64,000 nucleotides of DNA from an uncultured Sphingomonadaceae bacterium (GCA_947504025.1 CANNFX010000001.1:905501-969500); one strand, 5' to 3'. Counted from the stretch's first letter, positions 40,133 to 49,750 are shown. The notes: generated by a model from the letters alone, not told the origin. Numbers and translations: made by a program.

Positions 40133-42973
40133 ATGTCAGAAAAACAGCATCTCTATTTAGTTGATGGATCGGCCTATATTTTCCGCGCCTATCATAGACT
40201 TCCGCCGCTCACCAACAAAGAAGGAACGCCGGTCGGTGCGGTTTATGGCTATACAACTATGCTGTGGAAGCTGGCTGATGACCTGAATAAGGCAGATGGC
40301 CCGACTCATCTTGCGGTGATTCTCGATAAAGATTCCAAAAGTTTCCGCAACGAGATCTACCCTGAATACAAAGCGAACCGCCCGCCGCCGCCTGAAGATC
40401 TGCGGCCACAATTCCCTTTGATTCGCGATGCCACACGAGCCTTCAGCCTCGCCTGTATCGAAGAAGCCGGGCTTGAGGCGGACGATCTAATCGCATCTTA
40501 TGCACGCGTCGCTGCCGCACGCGGATGGGACGTGACAATCGTCTCTTCGGACAAGGATCTGATGCAATTGGTTGGAACCGATCCGGCCACCGGCGGCAAG
40601 ATCGACATGCTCGACACCATGAAAAGTGCACGCATCGGAGTGGACGAAGTTGAAGAGAAATTCGGCGTAAAGCCGGATTTGGTTGGCGATGTGCTCGCAC
40701 TTATGGGTGACACGGCCGACAATATTCCCGGCATATATGGCGTAGGGCCCAAGACCGCGACCAAGCTGATCCAGGAACATGGCAATCTGACTGCCGCACT
40801 TGATGCAGCACCAGATATGAAGAAATCAAAACTGAAGGAACGCATGCTCGAAGGCCGTGAAATGGCCGAACTCAGCCGTGTTTTGGTAACGTTGAAGGAA
40901 GATTGCGACCTGCCAATCGCAATCGAGGACTTCGCTCTCGAAACGATTCCGCAGGAGCCGCTCGCGGCGTTTCTCGAACAGCACGGGTTTTCCAGTCTGC
41001 TCCGGCGGCTCGACGCCGGCAGCGGTAGTCCCGAACGCAACAACGATCTCAATCCGGCAAAGGCAGATAGGACAGGCGAGCCCGCTTCGACCAAGGGCAA
41101 CAGCCAAGCCATGCCAGAAATGCCCGCAGTTGACCGGGCCAGCTATGTCTGTGTGCAGGATATGGATGTGCTGCAGCAATGGATCCAACGCGCATCCGCC
41201 GCGCGGTTGGTTGCGGTCGACACGGAAACCAGCTCGCTCGACGCAATCAGCGCCGATCTTGTCGGCATCAGCTTAGCGCTTGGCCCCAACGATGCTTGCT
41301 ACATCCCGCTTCAGCATGGCGGCACGGACATGTTCGCCGAAAAGCCGAAGCAGATAGATATCAGGGATGCCCTCGCCGCACTTAAACCGCTGCTGGAAAG
41401 CGATGCAGTGATGAAGGTCGGACAGAACTTCAAATATGATCTCAACATCTTTGCCCGGCACAATATCAATGTCTCTCCGGTCGATGACACAATGGTCATC
41501 AGTTTTGATCTGGACGCAGGGCGTTCGCTCGACGGCATCGGTGGCGGCCACGGAATGGACGAGCTGAGCCAGCGCCATCTGGGTCACACGCCGCTGACTT
41601 TCAAAGAAGTCTGCGGAACAGGCAAGAAACAGATACCGTTCGGTGAAGTCTCTCTCGACAGAGCAACCGAATATGCCGCTGAAGATGCGGACGTCACATG
41701 GCGGCTTTACAAGCACCTCAAGCCCCGGATCGCGATCGAACATTCTGCAATGGTTTACGAGCGTGTCGATCGACCACTCATCCCGGTTGTTGCCGGGATG
41801 GAGCGCCACGGCATCAAGGTCGATCGCGAGGCATTGGCCCGGTTATCAGGCGAGTTTGCCGAAACCATTGCCGGGTTGGAAAAGGAAATCCACACGGCAG
41901 CCGGGCAGGAGTTCACCATCGGTAGCCCCAAGCAATTGGGCGAAATCCTGTTTGACAAGCTCGGTTACAAAGGCGGGCGCAAGGGCAAGAGCGGTCAATA
42001 TTCGACTGACCAGAGCATGCTCGAGAAGCTCGCCGGACAGGGCGCGGAAGTTGCGACCAAGGTGCTGGAATGGCGCCAGCTTGCCAAGCTCAAGAACACT
42101 TACACCGATGCGCTGCAGGCTGCGATCAATCCCGAAACCCAGCGGGTTCATACGTCCTATATGCTGGCGGGGGCTCAGACAGGGCGGCTATCTTCGACCG
42201 ACCCAAACCTACAGAACATCCCGATCCGCACCGCCATCGGGCGCCAGATCCGTCAGGCCTTTGTCGCCGAAAACGGCAACGTTCTAATGGCTGCCGATTA
42301 CAGCCAAATCGAACTGAGGTTGGCAGCACATATGGCCGATGTGCCAGAACTGAAGGCCGCTTTTGCCGCTGGCGAGGACATCCACAACCGCACTGCCAAC
42401 GAACTGTTCGGCGAAGTGACGCGCGAAACCCGCGCGCAGGCCAAGACCATCAACTTCGCTATCCTCTACGGTATAAGCCGATGGGGATTAGCGGGTAGGC
42501 TAGAGGTCGAGGCGGACGAGGCACAGGCCATGATCGACCGCTATTTCGAACGCTTCCCCGGTATCCAGCGCTACATGCATGCGACTCTGGAAAGCGTTCG
42601 CGAGAAGGGTTACTCGGAGACGCTGTTTGGGCGCAAAACATGGTTTCCGCGCATTTCATCCAAGAACCCAAACGAGCGACAAGGCAGCGAACGTGCCGCG
42701 ATCAACGCTCCTATTCAAGGCACCAGCGCTGACATCATTAAGCGAGCCATGGTCCGCATGAATCCGGCGCTTGCAGAAGCCGGGCTCAAGAAGGTGCGCA
42801 TGCTGTTGCAGGTGCATGATGAATTGGTGTTCGAAGTACCAGAAAGCGACGTCGAGGCAGCAAAGCCAGTGATCGAACGCGTTATGGCCAATGCAGCACA
42901 GCCAGCCGTTAAGCTGGACGTTCCGCTCGGGATAGAGATTGGTCACGGCATCAGCTGGGATGCTGCACACTAA
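40133..42973 (+). CDS. polA: DNA polymerase I
   Basis: 946-aa polymerase with all three activities. The N-terminal 5'-3' exonuclease begins LYLVDGSAYIFRAYHRLPP. The proofreading domain looks active: DTETS at about residues 363-367, GQNFKYDLNI and YAAEDADVTWRL supply the acidic metal ligands. The polymerase has motif A DYSQIELRLA at 722, motif B RAQAKTINFAILYG and motif C LLQVHDELVFE near 895. The ATG at 40133 (MSEKQHLYLVDG) is the start; the open frame continues 41 codons upstream without family likeness. The kinase gene begins one base after its stop. Confidence 0.97.
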   Translation: MSEKQHLYLVDGSAYIFRAYHRLPPLTNKEGTPVGAVYGYTTMLWKLADDLNKADGPTHLAVILDKDSKSFRNEIYPEYKANRPPPPEDLRPQFPLIRDATRAFSLACIEEAGLEADDLIASYARVAAARGWDVTIVSSDKDLMQLVGTDPATGGKIDMLDTMKSARIGVDEVEEKFGVKPDLVGDVLALMGDTADNIPGIYGVGPKTATKLIQEHGNLTAALDAAPDMKKSKLKERMLEGREMAELSRVLVTLKEDCDLPIAIEDFALETIPQEPLAAFLEQHGFSSLLRRLDAGSGSPERNNDLNPAKADRTGEPASTKGNSQAMPEMPAVDRASYVCVQDMDVLQQWIQRASAARLVAVDTETSSLDAISADLVGISLALGPNDACYIPLQHGGTDMFAEKPKQIDIRDALAALKPLLESDAVMKVGQNFKYDLNIFARHNINVSPVDDTMVISFDLDAGRSLDGIGGGHGMDELSQRHLGHTPLTFKEVCGTGKKQIPFGEVSLDRATEYAAEDADVTWRLYKHLKPRIAIEHSAMVYERVDRPLIPVVAGMERHGIKVDREALARLSGEFAETIAGLEKEIHTAAGQEFTIGSPKQLGEILFDKLGYKGGRKGKSGQYSTDQSMLEKLAGQGAEVATKVLEWRQLAKLKNTYTDALQAAINPETQRVHTSYMLAGAQTGRLSSTDPNLQNIPIRTAIGRQIRQAFVAENGNVLMAADYSQIELRLAAHMADVPELKAAFAAGEDIHNRTANELFGEVTRETRAQAKTINFAILYGISRWGLAGRLEVEADEAQAMIDRYFERFPGIQRYMHATLESVREKGYSETLFGRKTWFPRISSKNPNERQGSERAAINAPIQGTSADIIKRAMVRMNPALAEAGLKKVRMLLQVHDELVFEVPESDVEAAKPVIERVMANAAQPAVKLDVPLGIEIGHGISWDAAH

Positions 42974-42974
42974 C

Positions 42975-44288
42975 ATGCCATCAGGATTCCCTTTAGACTC
43001 TGTGCCTGAAGCAAAGCCCGAAGGGCGGCTTAGCTGGTTGAATCCCGCGAACTGGAGCACTTTGCTACTGTTCTTCATAATTGCCGCGTCACTGCTCGGC
43101 TCGATCTTCCTGATTTACCATACGGTTGAGGCCGAACGGCAAGAGCGGGAGCAGGTCCAGCGGACCAGCGAGGTTTTGCTCGAGCTGCGCAATGTCAGCC
43201 GTGCAGCGATCAACGCTGAAACTGGCCAGCGTGGTTATTTCATCACCCTCGACCGTCAATATCTAACCCCCTACATCATGGGCCGCGAAAGCTACCTCCC
43301 GGCGTTGGACCGGCTGGAAAAACTGCTTGAACCGGACAGCAGTGAAAAACAGACAAAACTCTTCAACCAAATCAAAGCCGATGCGAACGCAAAATTTGCT
43401 GAGGTGGAGGGTTCAGTAAAAATGATCAGCGAGGGCGAGTTGTTTGCCGCAAAACACGGCATTCTTACTGATGCGGGACAGCAGACAATGACTAATCTGC
43501 GCCGCCATATTCGCGAGATGGAGCATATCGAGAACCGGTTGCTAGCAAATGCAGCGGAGCAGACTGCAGCAACTGAAGCGCGGGTCTTGCCAATGCTAGG
43601 CGGACTATTCCTGCTGATCCTGAGCGCATTGATCTTCGGATTCAATCAGACTTCACGCGCCGTGCGAGCAGAGGCTGAAGCAGCCAATGCTGCTGCTCTG
43701 GGACAGGCACGCGACCGGGCCGACCTGCTCGCCCGTGAACTCAATCACCGTGTAAAAAACATCTTTGCTGTGATCCTCGCGATTGTGCGGATGAGCGGCC
43801 GCGACGTGCCAGAAGCAAAGCCAGTGATCGAAAGTATTTCTGAGCGCATCCACGCATTGCTCACGGCACATGAAGTGACGCAAGGTTCGCTCAACAAGCC
43901 ATTGGCCGAGCTGGAGACGCTAATCGAAACCAGCTTTGCACCCTATCGCTCCGGCGACCGTTCCTATTCTCTTGACGGGCCTTCTGTGCATCTACCGGCA
44001 AAACAGGTGACGCCGCTCGGGCTCGTGCTGCATGAACTCACCACCAACGCCGTCAAATATGGCGCATGGACCGATGGCGGCAAAGTCACCGTCAGCTGGC
44101 GGGTTTCAGACGGCGAACTCACACTCGAATGGCGCGAGTTCTGTCCTGAGAAATGCGACCCGGGGACACGTGAAGGCTTCGGCAGCTTGCTGATGGCCAG
44201 CGCTGCCCGGCAATTGCAAGGCAGCATAGAACGGCGCTTCGACGACAATGGAGCCAGCATCGACATCGTGTTCCCTATCGCCGAATAA
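42975..44288 (+). CDS. CHASE3-like sensor histidine kinase, HisKA_2/HWE type
   Basis: A 437-aa membrane kinase. The first transmembrane helix (about residues 27-46) and a second near 200-220 enclose a periplasmic helical domain with VSRAAINAETGQRGYFITLD, a CHASE3 pattern. The kinase core has the phospho-acceptor His in ELNHRVKNIFAVI (residue about 258) and HELTTNAVKYGA in the ATP lid, as in HWE/HisKA_2 kinases of the alphaproteobacterial stress response. No response regulator is adjacent. The start is uncertain: ATG at 42975 just after polA, or ATG at 42960 inside its end. Confidence 0.84.
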   Translation: MPSGFPLDSVPEAKPEGRLSWLNPANWSTLLLFFIIAASLLGSIFLIYHTVEAERQEREQVQRTSEVLLELRNVSRAAINAETGQRGYFITLDRQYLTPYIMGRESYLPALDRLEKLLEPDSSEKQTKLFNQIKADANAKFAEVEGSVKMISEGELFAAKHGILTDAGQQTMTNLRRHIREMEHIENRLLANAAEQTAATEARVLPMLGGLFLLILSALIFGFNQTSRAVRAEAEAANAAALGQARDRADLLARELNHRVKNIFAVILAIVRMSGRDVPEAKPVIESISERIHALLTAHEVTQGSLNKPLAELETLIETSFAPYRSGDRSYSLDGPSVHLPAKQVTPLGLVLHELTTNAVKYGAWTDGGKVTVSWRVSDGELTLEWREFCPEKCDPGTREGFGSLLMASAARQLQGSIERRFDDNGASIDIVFPIAE

Positions 44289-44343
44289 CGTCCACCTGGA
44301 ACTAAGGTTGCCAGCATATGAGACAGCGCGTTAGGGGCGCTGC

Positions 44344-45420
44344 ATGACCAATATTTTTGATTTCTCGTCACTGAACGTCAGCTGGAACGAGGTGGTTAGC
44401 GCTACGATCAATACCGGTTTTGCAGTGCTTGTCGCATTGGTACTGCACCGCGTCATCTTCGCGGTCCTCAAGGGAATTGCCACGAAGACCAGCACCACTG
44501 CAGACACGCTTCTGTTCGACCGGCTCTACCAACCGATGCGCTGGTCATTCGTTGCAGTAACCATCTCGCTCGTGGCAGAATCCACTCCTCTGGTGGAGAT
44601 GGTTTGGGATCAAATTGCTCGCTTTGTCGTCCCTGCATTACTTGGCTGGGTTGCCTTATCGATAGTTCGCGCCTTCGCGGCCGCGCTCGAAATTCAGGCT
44701 GAAACACATAGCGACCTTGCCGCTGCACGTAGCCGGAAGACCCGTGTGGAAATCCTCAGCCGTGTCGCCGCATTCGGAATTGTATTTGTCACCGTGGGAC
44801 TAATGCTGCTCGGCATCCCGCAGGTTCGCAATATTGGCGTCACTCTCATGGCCTCGGCCGGCCTGGCAGCTTTGGCCGTAGGTGCCGCCGCCCAGCCGGC
44901 GCTCAAATCTCTGATCTCCGGCTTACAAATGGCGATCTCCGAACCGCTGCGCCTCGGCGACCTGATTGTGGTGGACGGCCATACAGGGCGTGTCGAAGAA
45001 ATCCGCATGAGCTTTGTTGTCATGCGTATCTGGGATGAACGCGCGATCATCGTGCCAACAAGCCGCTTTTTCGACGAGAGTTTTGAAAATTGGTCCCGCC
45101 AGAGCGAGAAGCTAACCGGGCCCGTATTCCTCCACCTCGACCCCGCTACCGAAGTCAGCCCGGTCCGCAAGGAATTCATCCGCTTCGTCGAAGATCACGA
45201 GCTGTGGGACGGACGAACGGCAAAGCTGCTGATGACCGAAGCATATCCCGAATCGATCGAGCTACGCCTGGCTGTCAGTGCTGATACGATTGGGAGGTTA
45301 TTCGCACTACGCTGCGCAGTTCGTGAACATATGATCGAATGGTTGCGAGAAAATATGCCCGATGCGCTGATCCGCCACCGTTTGGAGGTTGAAGCGACTA
45401 ACCCGAAGGCGGCGCAGTAA
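44344..45420 (+). CDS. Mechanosensitive ion channel, MscS family
   Basis: A 358-aa channel with four or five N-terminal helices, then the MscS pore helix and the beta domain: ASAGLAALAVGAAAQPALKSLISGLQM is the pore-to-beta transition, and SEPLRLGDLIVVDGHTGRVEEI opens the conserved beta domain, with PTSRFFDESFENWSR closing it. Family channels release solutes on hypo-osmotic shock. It follows the kinase by about 55 bp on the same strand; a functional link is not shown. Confidence 0.92.
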   Translation: MTNIFDFSSLNVSWNEVVSATINTGFAVLVALVLHRVIFAVLKGIATKTSTTADTLLFDRLYQPMRWSFVAVTISLVAESTPLVEMVWDQIARFVVPALLGWVALSIVRAFAAALEIQAETHSDLAAARSRKTRVEILSRVAAFGIVFVTVGLMLLGIPQVRNIGVTLMASAGLAALAVGAAAQPALKSLISGLQMAISEPLRLGDLIVVDGHTGRVEEIRMSFVVMRIWDERAIIVPTSRFFDESFENWSRQSEKLTGPVFLHLDPATEVSPVRKEFIRFVEDHELWDGRTAKLLMTEAYPESIELRLAVSADTIGRLFALRCAVREHMIEWLRENMPDALIRHRLEVEATNPKAAQ

Positions 45421-45461
45421 CTTACCGCTAACCGCCTTCGCGCCGCCTACACGCCGAACCT

Positions 45462-47768
45462 CTAGTCGTGCTTGCTGTCGCGGGTAGGTTCGAGCTGCCC
45501 GTCATGCAGAAACCCGATCGGATTGACGGCAGCCGCACGCTTCTTCAACTCGCCCTTCATCTTGGAATATTCCTGTTCCATCTTGGCTGTGACCGTCGCG
45601 CGTGAATCCTCGAGTGCCTCTGCGAAATCAGCCTTGGTAACTGTCTTAACTTTCGATCCTGCGCGCCGGATTGCAATGAGCCCGGCGCGGCGAACGACAT
45701 CTTCCAAATCGGCTCCCGTGAAGCGGGCGGTCTTCTCGGCCACTTCAGCTAGTTTCACGTTCCTCGAGAGCGGCATGTTGCGGGTGTGGATCTTAAGAAT
45801 GTGCTCGCGGCCCGGCTTGTCGGGCGTTCCAACATAGACCAGCTCGTCGAAGCGGCCCGGACGTAGCAGTGCTGGATCAACCAGAGCAGGGCGGTTGGTT
45901 GCCCCTATGACGACCACCGACTGCAATTCCTCCATCCCATCCATCTCGGCCAGGATCGTGTTGACGACACGCGCAGTGACCTGCGGCTCCGAACTGCCCG
46001 ATCCGCGCGCGGGGACCAGACTGTCGATCTCGTCAATGAAGATGATGCACGGCGCAACCGCGCGGGCGCGGGCGAACATCTTGGCGATTTGCTGTTCGCT
46101 CTCGCCGAACCATTTGCTGAGCAAATCGCTGCTCTTCATCGAGATGAAATTGGCCTGCGCTTCTTTGGCCACCGCCTTAGCAAGCAAAGTTTTGCCGGTT
46201 CCCGGAGGGCCATAGAGCAAGAAGCCCTTAGCCGGACGGATGCCCAGACGGCGGAAGGTGTCGGGATTTTTGAGCGGAAGTTCGATCCCCTCGTGCAATT
46301 TATCGCGGGCATCGTCGAGCCCACCCAGGTCATCCCAGCCAACATCGGGCACCTGCACCATGACTTCACGCATGGCAGATGGCTGCACACGCTTAAGCGC
46401 ATCGACGAAATCTTCGCGTGTGACGGAGAGTTCCTCCAGCACTTCAGGCGGGATAGTCCGCTCGTCAAGATCGAGTTTGGGCATGATCCGGCGAACAGAT
46501 TCGATGGCCGCTTCGCGGGTTAGCGATGCGAGGTCGGCACCCACAAAGCCATGTGTCGTGCGCGCCAGTTCTTTCAGATCAACCTGATCACCCAGCGGCA
46601 TACCGCGAGTGTGGATGGCGAGGATTTCGCGGCGACCCTTTTCATCGGGAACACCGATCACAATCTCGCGGTCAAAACGACCCGGACGCCGCAATGCCTC
46701 GTCTATTGCATCAGGACGGTTGGTTGCAGCGACAATGACCAAATTCACGCGTGATTCGAGGCCGTCCATCAGAGTCAGAAGTTGGGCAACAAGGCGTTTT
46801 TCAGCCTCACCTTGTACCTGACCACGCTTAGGGGCGATCGAATCGATCTCGTCGATAAACAGGATCGACGGTGCCGCGCGCGTTGCCTCTTCGAAAACTT
46901 CGCGCAGCCGCTTTTCGCTTTCACCATAAGCGGAGCCCATGATTTCAGGCCCGTTGATGGTGAAGAACTCAGCATCGCTTTCATTCGCGACGGCCTGTGC
47001 CAGACGCGTCTTCCCAGTGCCCGGAGGCCCGTGAAGCAATACACCGCGCGGTGGATCAACGCCCAGTCGGGTGAAAATCTCAGGAAAGCGCAACGGCAGC
47101 TCGACCATTTCACGCAATTGCTGGATCGTATCATCCATGCCGCCGACATCGTCATAGTTCACAACCGCTCGGCCTTCATTCGCTTCGGCAAATTCGGCAC
47201 GCAGTTCAACTTCGGTGTTCTCGTCAATATGAACGATGCCCTTGGGCACCGTCGACACGACGCGCAGGCGAATCTGGGTTAACGCATAAGCCGGCTGATT
47301 GAACATCCGGCGTACTTCATCCGGCATATTCTGCACTGGCTGCTGACCAGTCGTAGCTACCAGATCCCCGGTGACCAGCGGCTTGCGGAAGAAATTACGT
47401 TTAAGCGCTTGCGTGGGGCCCTGAAGCCGCATTTCACGCTGTGCAGGTGCGAAAACTACCCGTGAAGCTGCCCGCGATTCAGCCTTGGCAACCCTTACGT
47501 GCTCGCCAGAACCAGTTTCGGCATTGGCGCGCTGCAAGCCATCGAGCCGAATGACATCCAGCGATTGATCTTCAGGATAGGCCGGCGCTGCAATCGCTGG
47601 TGTCGAACGCTTTCCGGTAATTTCCACCAGGTCGCCTTCGGCAATTCCCAAGGCAGCAAAAGCAGATTTCGGCATCCGGGCAATGCCCTGACCGCTTTCT
47701 TCCTGCCGGGCTGCCGCGACCTGCAGCCGTAGTTTCTTCTCTTTAATCGCGGCGTCCGCTTCGGCCAT
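45462..47768 (-). CDS. CDC48-type AAA+ ATPase
   Basis: A 768-aa protein with an N-terminal double-psi-like domain (KKLRLQVAAARQEESGQGIA...VEITGKRS) and two AAA modules. Walker A GPPGTGKT occurs at about residues 246 and 520, each followed by LFIDEIDSIAP or IFIDEIDSLVP-type Walker B and a GRFDR or GRFDE second region. This is the layout of archaeal CDC48/p97; bacterial relatives are known in sphingomonads and some other lineages, where their substrates are undefined. The ATG at 47768 (MAEADAAIKEK) is chosen because the frame upstream is unrelated. About 125 bp upstream lies a terminator on the same strand. Confidence 0.92.
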   Translation of the reverse strand: MAEADAAIKEKKLRLQVAAARQEESGQGIARMPKSAFAALGIAEGDLVEITGKRSTPAIAAPAYPEDQSLDVIRLDGLQRANAETGSGEHVRVAKAESRAASRVVFAPAQREMRLQGPTQALKRNFFRKPLVTGDLVATTGQQPVQNMPDEVRRMFNQPAYALTQIRLRVVSTVPKGIVHIDENTEVELRAEFAEANEGRAVVNYDDVGGMDDTIQQLREMVELPLRFPEIFTRLGVDPPRGVLLHGPPGTGKTRLAQAVANESDAEFFTINGPEIMGSAYGESEKRLREVFEEATRAAPSILFIDEIDSIAPKRGQVQGEAEKRLVAQLLTLMDGLESRVNLVIVAATNRPDAIDEALRRPGRFDREIVIGVPDEKGRREILAIHTRGMPLGDQVDLKELARTTHGFVGADLASLTREAAIESVRRIMPKLDLDERTIPPEVLEELSVTREDFVDALKRVQPSAMREVMVQVPDVGWDDLGGLDDARDKLHEGIELPLKNPDTFRRLGIRPAKGFLLYGPPGTGKTLLAKAVAKEAQANFISMKSSDLLSKWFGESEQQIAKMFARARAVAPCIIFIDEIDSLVPARGSGSSEPQVTARVVNTILAEMDGMEELQSVVVIGATNRPALVDPALLRPGRFDELVYVGTPDKPGREHILKIHTRNMPLSRNVKLAEVAEKTARFTGADLEDVVRRAGLIAIRRAGSKVKTVTKADFAEALEDSRATVTAKMEQEYSKMKGELKKRAAAVNPIGFLHDGQLEPTRDSKHD

Positions 47769-47893
47769 ATGCCAATGCTCCTGAGTGAAATTCAATTTTG
47801 TCAGCACCACAGCTAGGGTGCTGCGCTCCGCATTTCAAACAGTCGCTGCAGTATTATGTATTCGCTGCATCCCAAATCGGATGGTTTGCAGAC

Positions 47894-47926
47894 AAAAAAA
47901 GGCCCGGGCGGAAAACCGGCCGGGCC
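47894..47926 (-). terminator. Terminator with no gene upstream of it
   Basis: On the minus strand GGCCCGG, a G:G mismatch-bearing 3-bp extension CGG/CCG, loop TTTT and CCGGGCC (47926..47901) are followed by TTTTTTT (47900..47894). It is a textbook Rho-independent terminator reading towards the cdc48-type gene, 126 bp before that start. Upstream on this strand there is no protein gene, only the divergent scoA on the other strand. Confidence 0.88.
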
Positions 47927-48010
47927 TTGGAAGTTTTGGGAGAGGATGCCTGAAAGGCCCGCCCTATATGTTGGCCGGAGCATTTTTGTGCAAGTGCGAA
48001 AAGATCACCA
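47926..48010 (-). ncRNA. Candidate small RNA ending at the orphan terminator
   Basis: Proposed because the terminator needs a transcript. On the minus strand the last part before the hairpin reads GGCATCCTCTCCCAAAACTT (about 47962-47930), a single-stranded-looking C-rich segment able to pair with Shine-Dalgarno sequences, a feature of several alphaproteobacterial small RNAs such as the MmgR/suhB type. The 5' end is unknown; no convincing promoter was found between 47990 and 48060. An attenuator in the leader of the cdc48-type gene is the other reading. Confidence 0.4.
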
Positions 48011-48152
48011 TAACTTGCAAGTTTTGCAACTTAGTCATTGCGCTTGCGAACAGTCGGCAATGGGCATCTGCTGTGCACGGCTTTGGGTGACATCGGCCGC
48101 CGGATTGATTACAGCGACGCCCACTCCCTGACGCCCCTGATAGGATGCGCGA

Positions 48153-48860
48153 ATGAAGAAACTTTATCCCGATGCCGCTGCCGCTCTGGACGGCATTCTT
48201 ACCGACAATATGTTAATTGCATCGGGCGGCTTTGGCCTGTGCGGTATCCCTGAGAAATTGCTGCTGGCTATCCGTGAACACGGGGCAAAGGGCCTCACCT
48301 TTGCGAGCAATAATGCCGGAATCGACAATGAAGGTATCGGCATGCTGCTGCGGACCAAGCAGGTCTCGAAGATGATCAGCTCCTATGTCGGTGAAAATAA
48401 GGAATTCGAACGTCAGTTCCTTTCTGGTGAGCTTGAGGTCGAATTTTGCCCTCAAGGAACTCTTGCCGAACGCATGCGCGCTGGCGGGGCTGGCATCCCG
48501 GGATTTTACACCAAGACCGGCGTCGGGACACAAGTTGCCGAGGGCAAGGAAGTGAAAGATTTTGGTGGTGAAGAGTACATCCTCGAGCAAGGCATCTTCG
48601 CTGACTTATCGATCGTAAAGGCTTGGAAAGCAGATGAGACCGGCAATCTTGTTTTTCGTAAAACCGCCCGCAACTTCAATTTGCCTGCGGCGACATGCGG
48701 AAAATTCTGCATCGTCGAAGTAGAGGAAATCGTCCCCACCGGATCGCTTGATCCCGACTGTATCCATCTTCCCGGTGTTTATGTTCAGAGGATGGTTTTG
48801 GGTGAACCATACGATAAAAAGATCGAATTCGTGACGACCCGTGAGCGGGAAATGGCCTGA
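48153..48860 (+). CDS. scoA: 3-oxoacid CoA-transferase subunit A
   Basis: Alpha subunit of a succinyl-CoA:3-ketoacid CoA-transferase, moving CoA between succinyl-CoA and acetoacetate. 235 aa with the family I signature SGGFGLCGIPEKLL and GVGTQVAEGKEVKDF; the later GLVxKTARNFN-like segment FRKTARNFNLPAAT is also typical. The active-site Glu belongs to subunit B, encoded at 50308. The two subunit genes, normally adjacent, are here separated by two lipoprotein genes, but all four run in the same direction with overlaps or small gaps. Confidence 0.93.
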   Translation: MKKLYPDAAAALDGILTDNMLIASGGFGLCGIPEKLLLAIREHGAKGLTFASNNAGIDNEGIGMLLRTKQVSKMISSYVGENKEFERQFLSGELEVEFCPQGTLAERMRAGGAGIPGFYTKTGVGTQVAEGKEVKDFGGEEYILEQGIFADLSIVKAWKADETGNLVFRKTARNFNLPAATCGKFCIVEVEEIVPTGSLDPDCIHLPGVYVQRMVLGEPYDKKIEFVTTREREMA

Positions 48861-49744
48861 TGAAAATCCGCTTAGCATTTGCAGTGCTTACACTGCCGTT
48901 GTTAAGCGGCGGCTGTGCTGCCGCGCTTCTTCCGCTCGCCGCTGCGGGTGCGATGGCAACACAGAAAACCGACACCACCAGCAGGCCAGCGTCAGCCGCT
49001 GATGTAGCTGTGGCAGCGCCAGATTCCTCTGCGAGACCAAGCGGAGGAAATGTAGAGCTTACAGCTGGGGAACCGGTTGCGGCTCCGATATTTGAAAGCG
49101 AGCCAGCTGCAGGCACATACGAAATTCTCGACATTGCAGAAATGCCTGCCCCATCGGCCGCGCCGAACGCCACTGCGCTTGCCACAAACACCTATAAAGC
49201 TTTCACTGATTATGTGATCGAGCAAACCGCAATCGACATTTCCGAACAGGAGCGCGTTTCCGCGATTCTGAAAGATCCCTCAGAGCTGAATGGCGAAGTG
49301 TTGTCCTGTTATGGCCAGCCGCCAGCTGTCCTGATCGACCTTGATCCCATAGACGACATATTCGACCCCACTGCATCCGGATCGCTTGATCCGGGCTTGC
49401 GAAGCGCGCTGCGTACATTGGCTACCAATTCGGTAGAAGTCCTGTGGATCTCTGACCTATCGCCGAATTTCGCAAAGGAAGTCGTTACAGCCTTAAAGCT
49501 TGCCGGCGTCGCTGTGGTGGATGAAGACGCATTGCTTCTTGGTGCCGGAGAAGCGAGCCGGAAGCAGGTGCTGCGCGAACGGGCCGCTACGCGCTATTGT
49601 ATTGTGGCTATTGCTGGCGACGAAAAGGGCGATTTCGACGAGGCGTATTTCTACTTACGCGACCCCGACATAGCGGTCGAACTTGATCCGCTTTACGGAC
49701 ATGGGTGGTTCCTCGCTCCGACGCCATTCTTACCGGAAGGATAA
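48860..49744 (+). CDS. Lipoprotein with a degenerate HAD-like domain
   Basis: A 294-aa protein with a lipoprotein signal (MKIRLAFAVLTLPLLSGGC). After an Ala/Pro-rich linker of about 85 residues, the C-terminal half has a pattern resembling HAD acid phosphatases: PPAVLIDLDPIDDIF for motif I, VLWISDLSPNF for motif II and VAIAGDEKGDFDEAYF for motif IV. In motif I the second Asp is present but the expected DxDxT/V is altered to DLDPID, so activity is uncertain. It begins on the last base of scoA (TGATG). Confidence 0.62.
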   Translation: MKIRLAFAVLTLPLLSGGCAAALLPLAAAGAMATQKTDTTSRPASAADVAVAAPDSSARPSGGNVELTAGEPVAAPIFESEPAAGTYEILDIAEMPAPSAAPNATALATNTYKAFTDYVIEQTAIDISEQERVSAILKDPSELNGEVLSCYGQPPAVLIDLDPIDDIFDPTASGSLDPGLRSALRTLATNSVEVLWISDLSPNFAKEVVTALKLAGVAVVDEDALLLGAGEASRKQVLRERAATRYCIVAIAGDEKGDFDEAYFYLRDPDIAVELDPLYGHGWFLAPTPFLPEG

Positions 49745-49750
49745 CAGGAC

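Larger units (their letters stand above)
47769..48152. other. 384-bp spacer with a minus-strand terminator
   Basis: No protein gene is supported. The spacer separates the divergent cdc48-type gene and scoA. It holds a strong terminator on the minus strand, a C-rich stretch next to it, and a perfect 12-bp palindrome AACTTGCAAGTT at 48012-48023. A small RNA on the minus strand is proposed separately. Confidence 0.55.
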
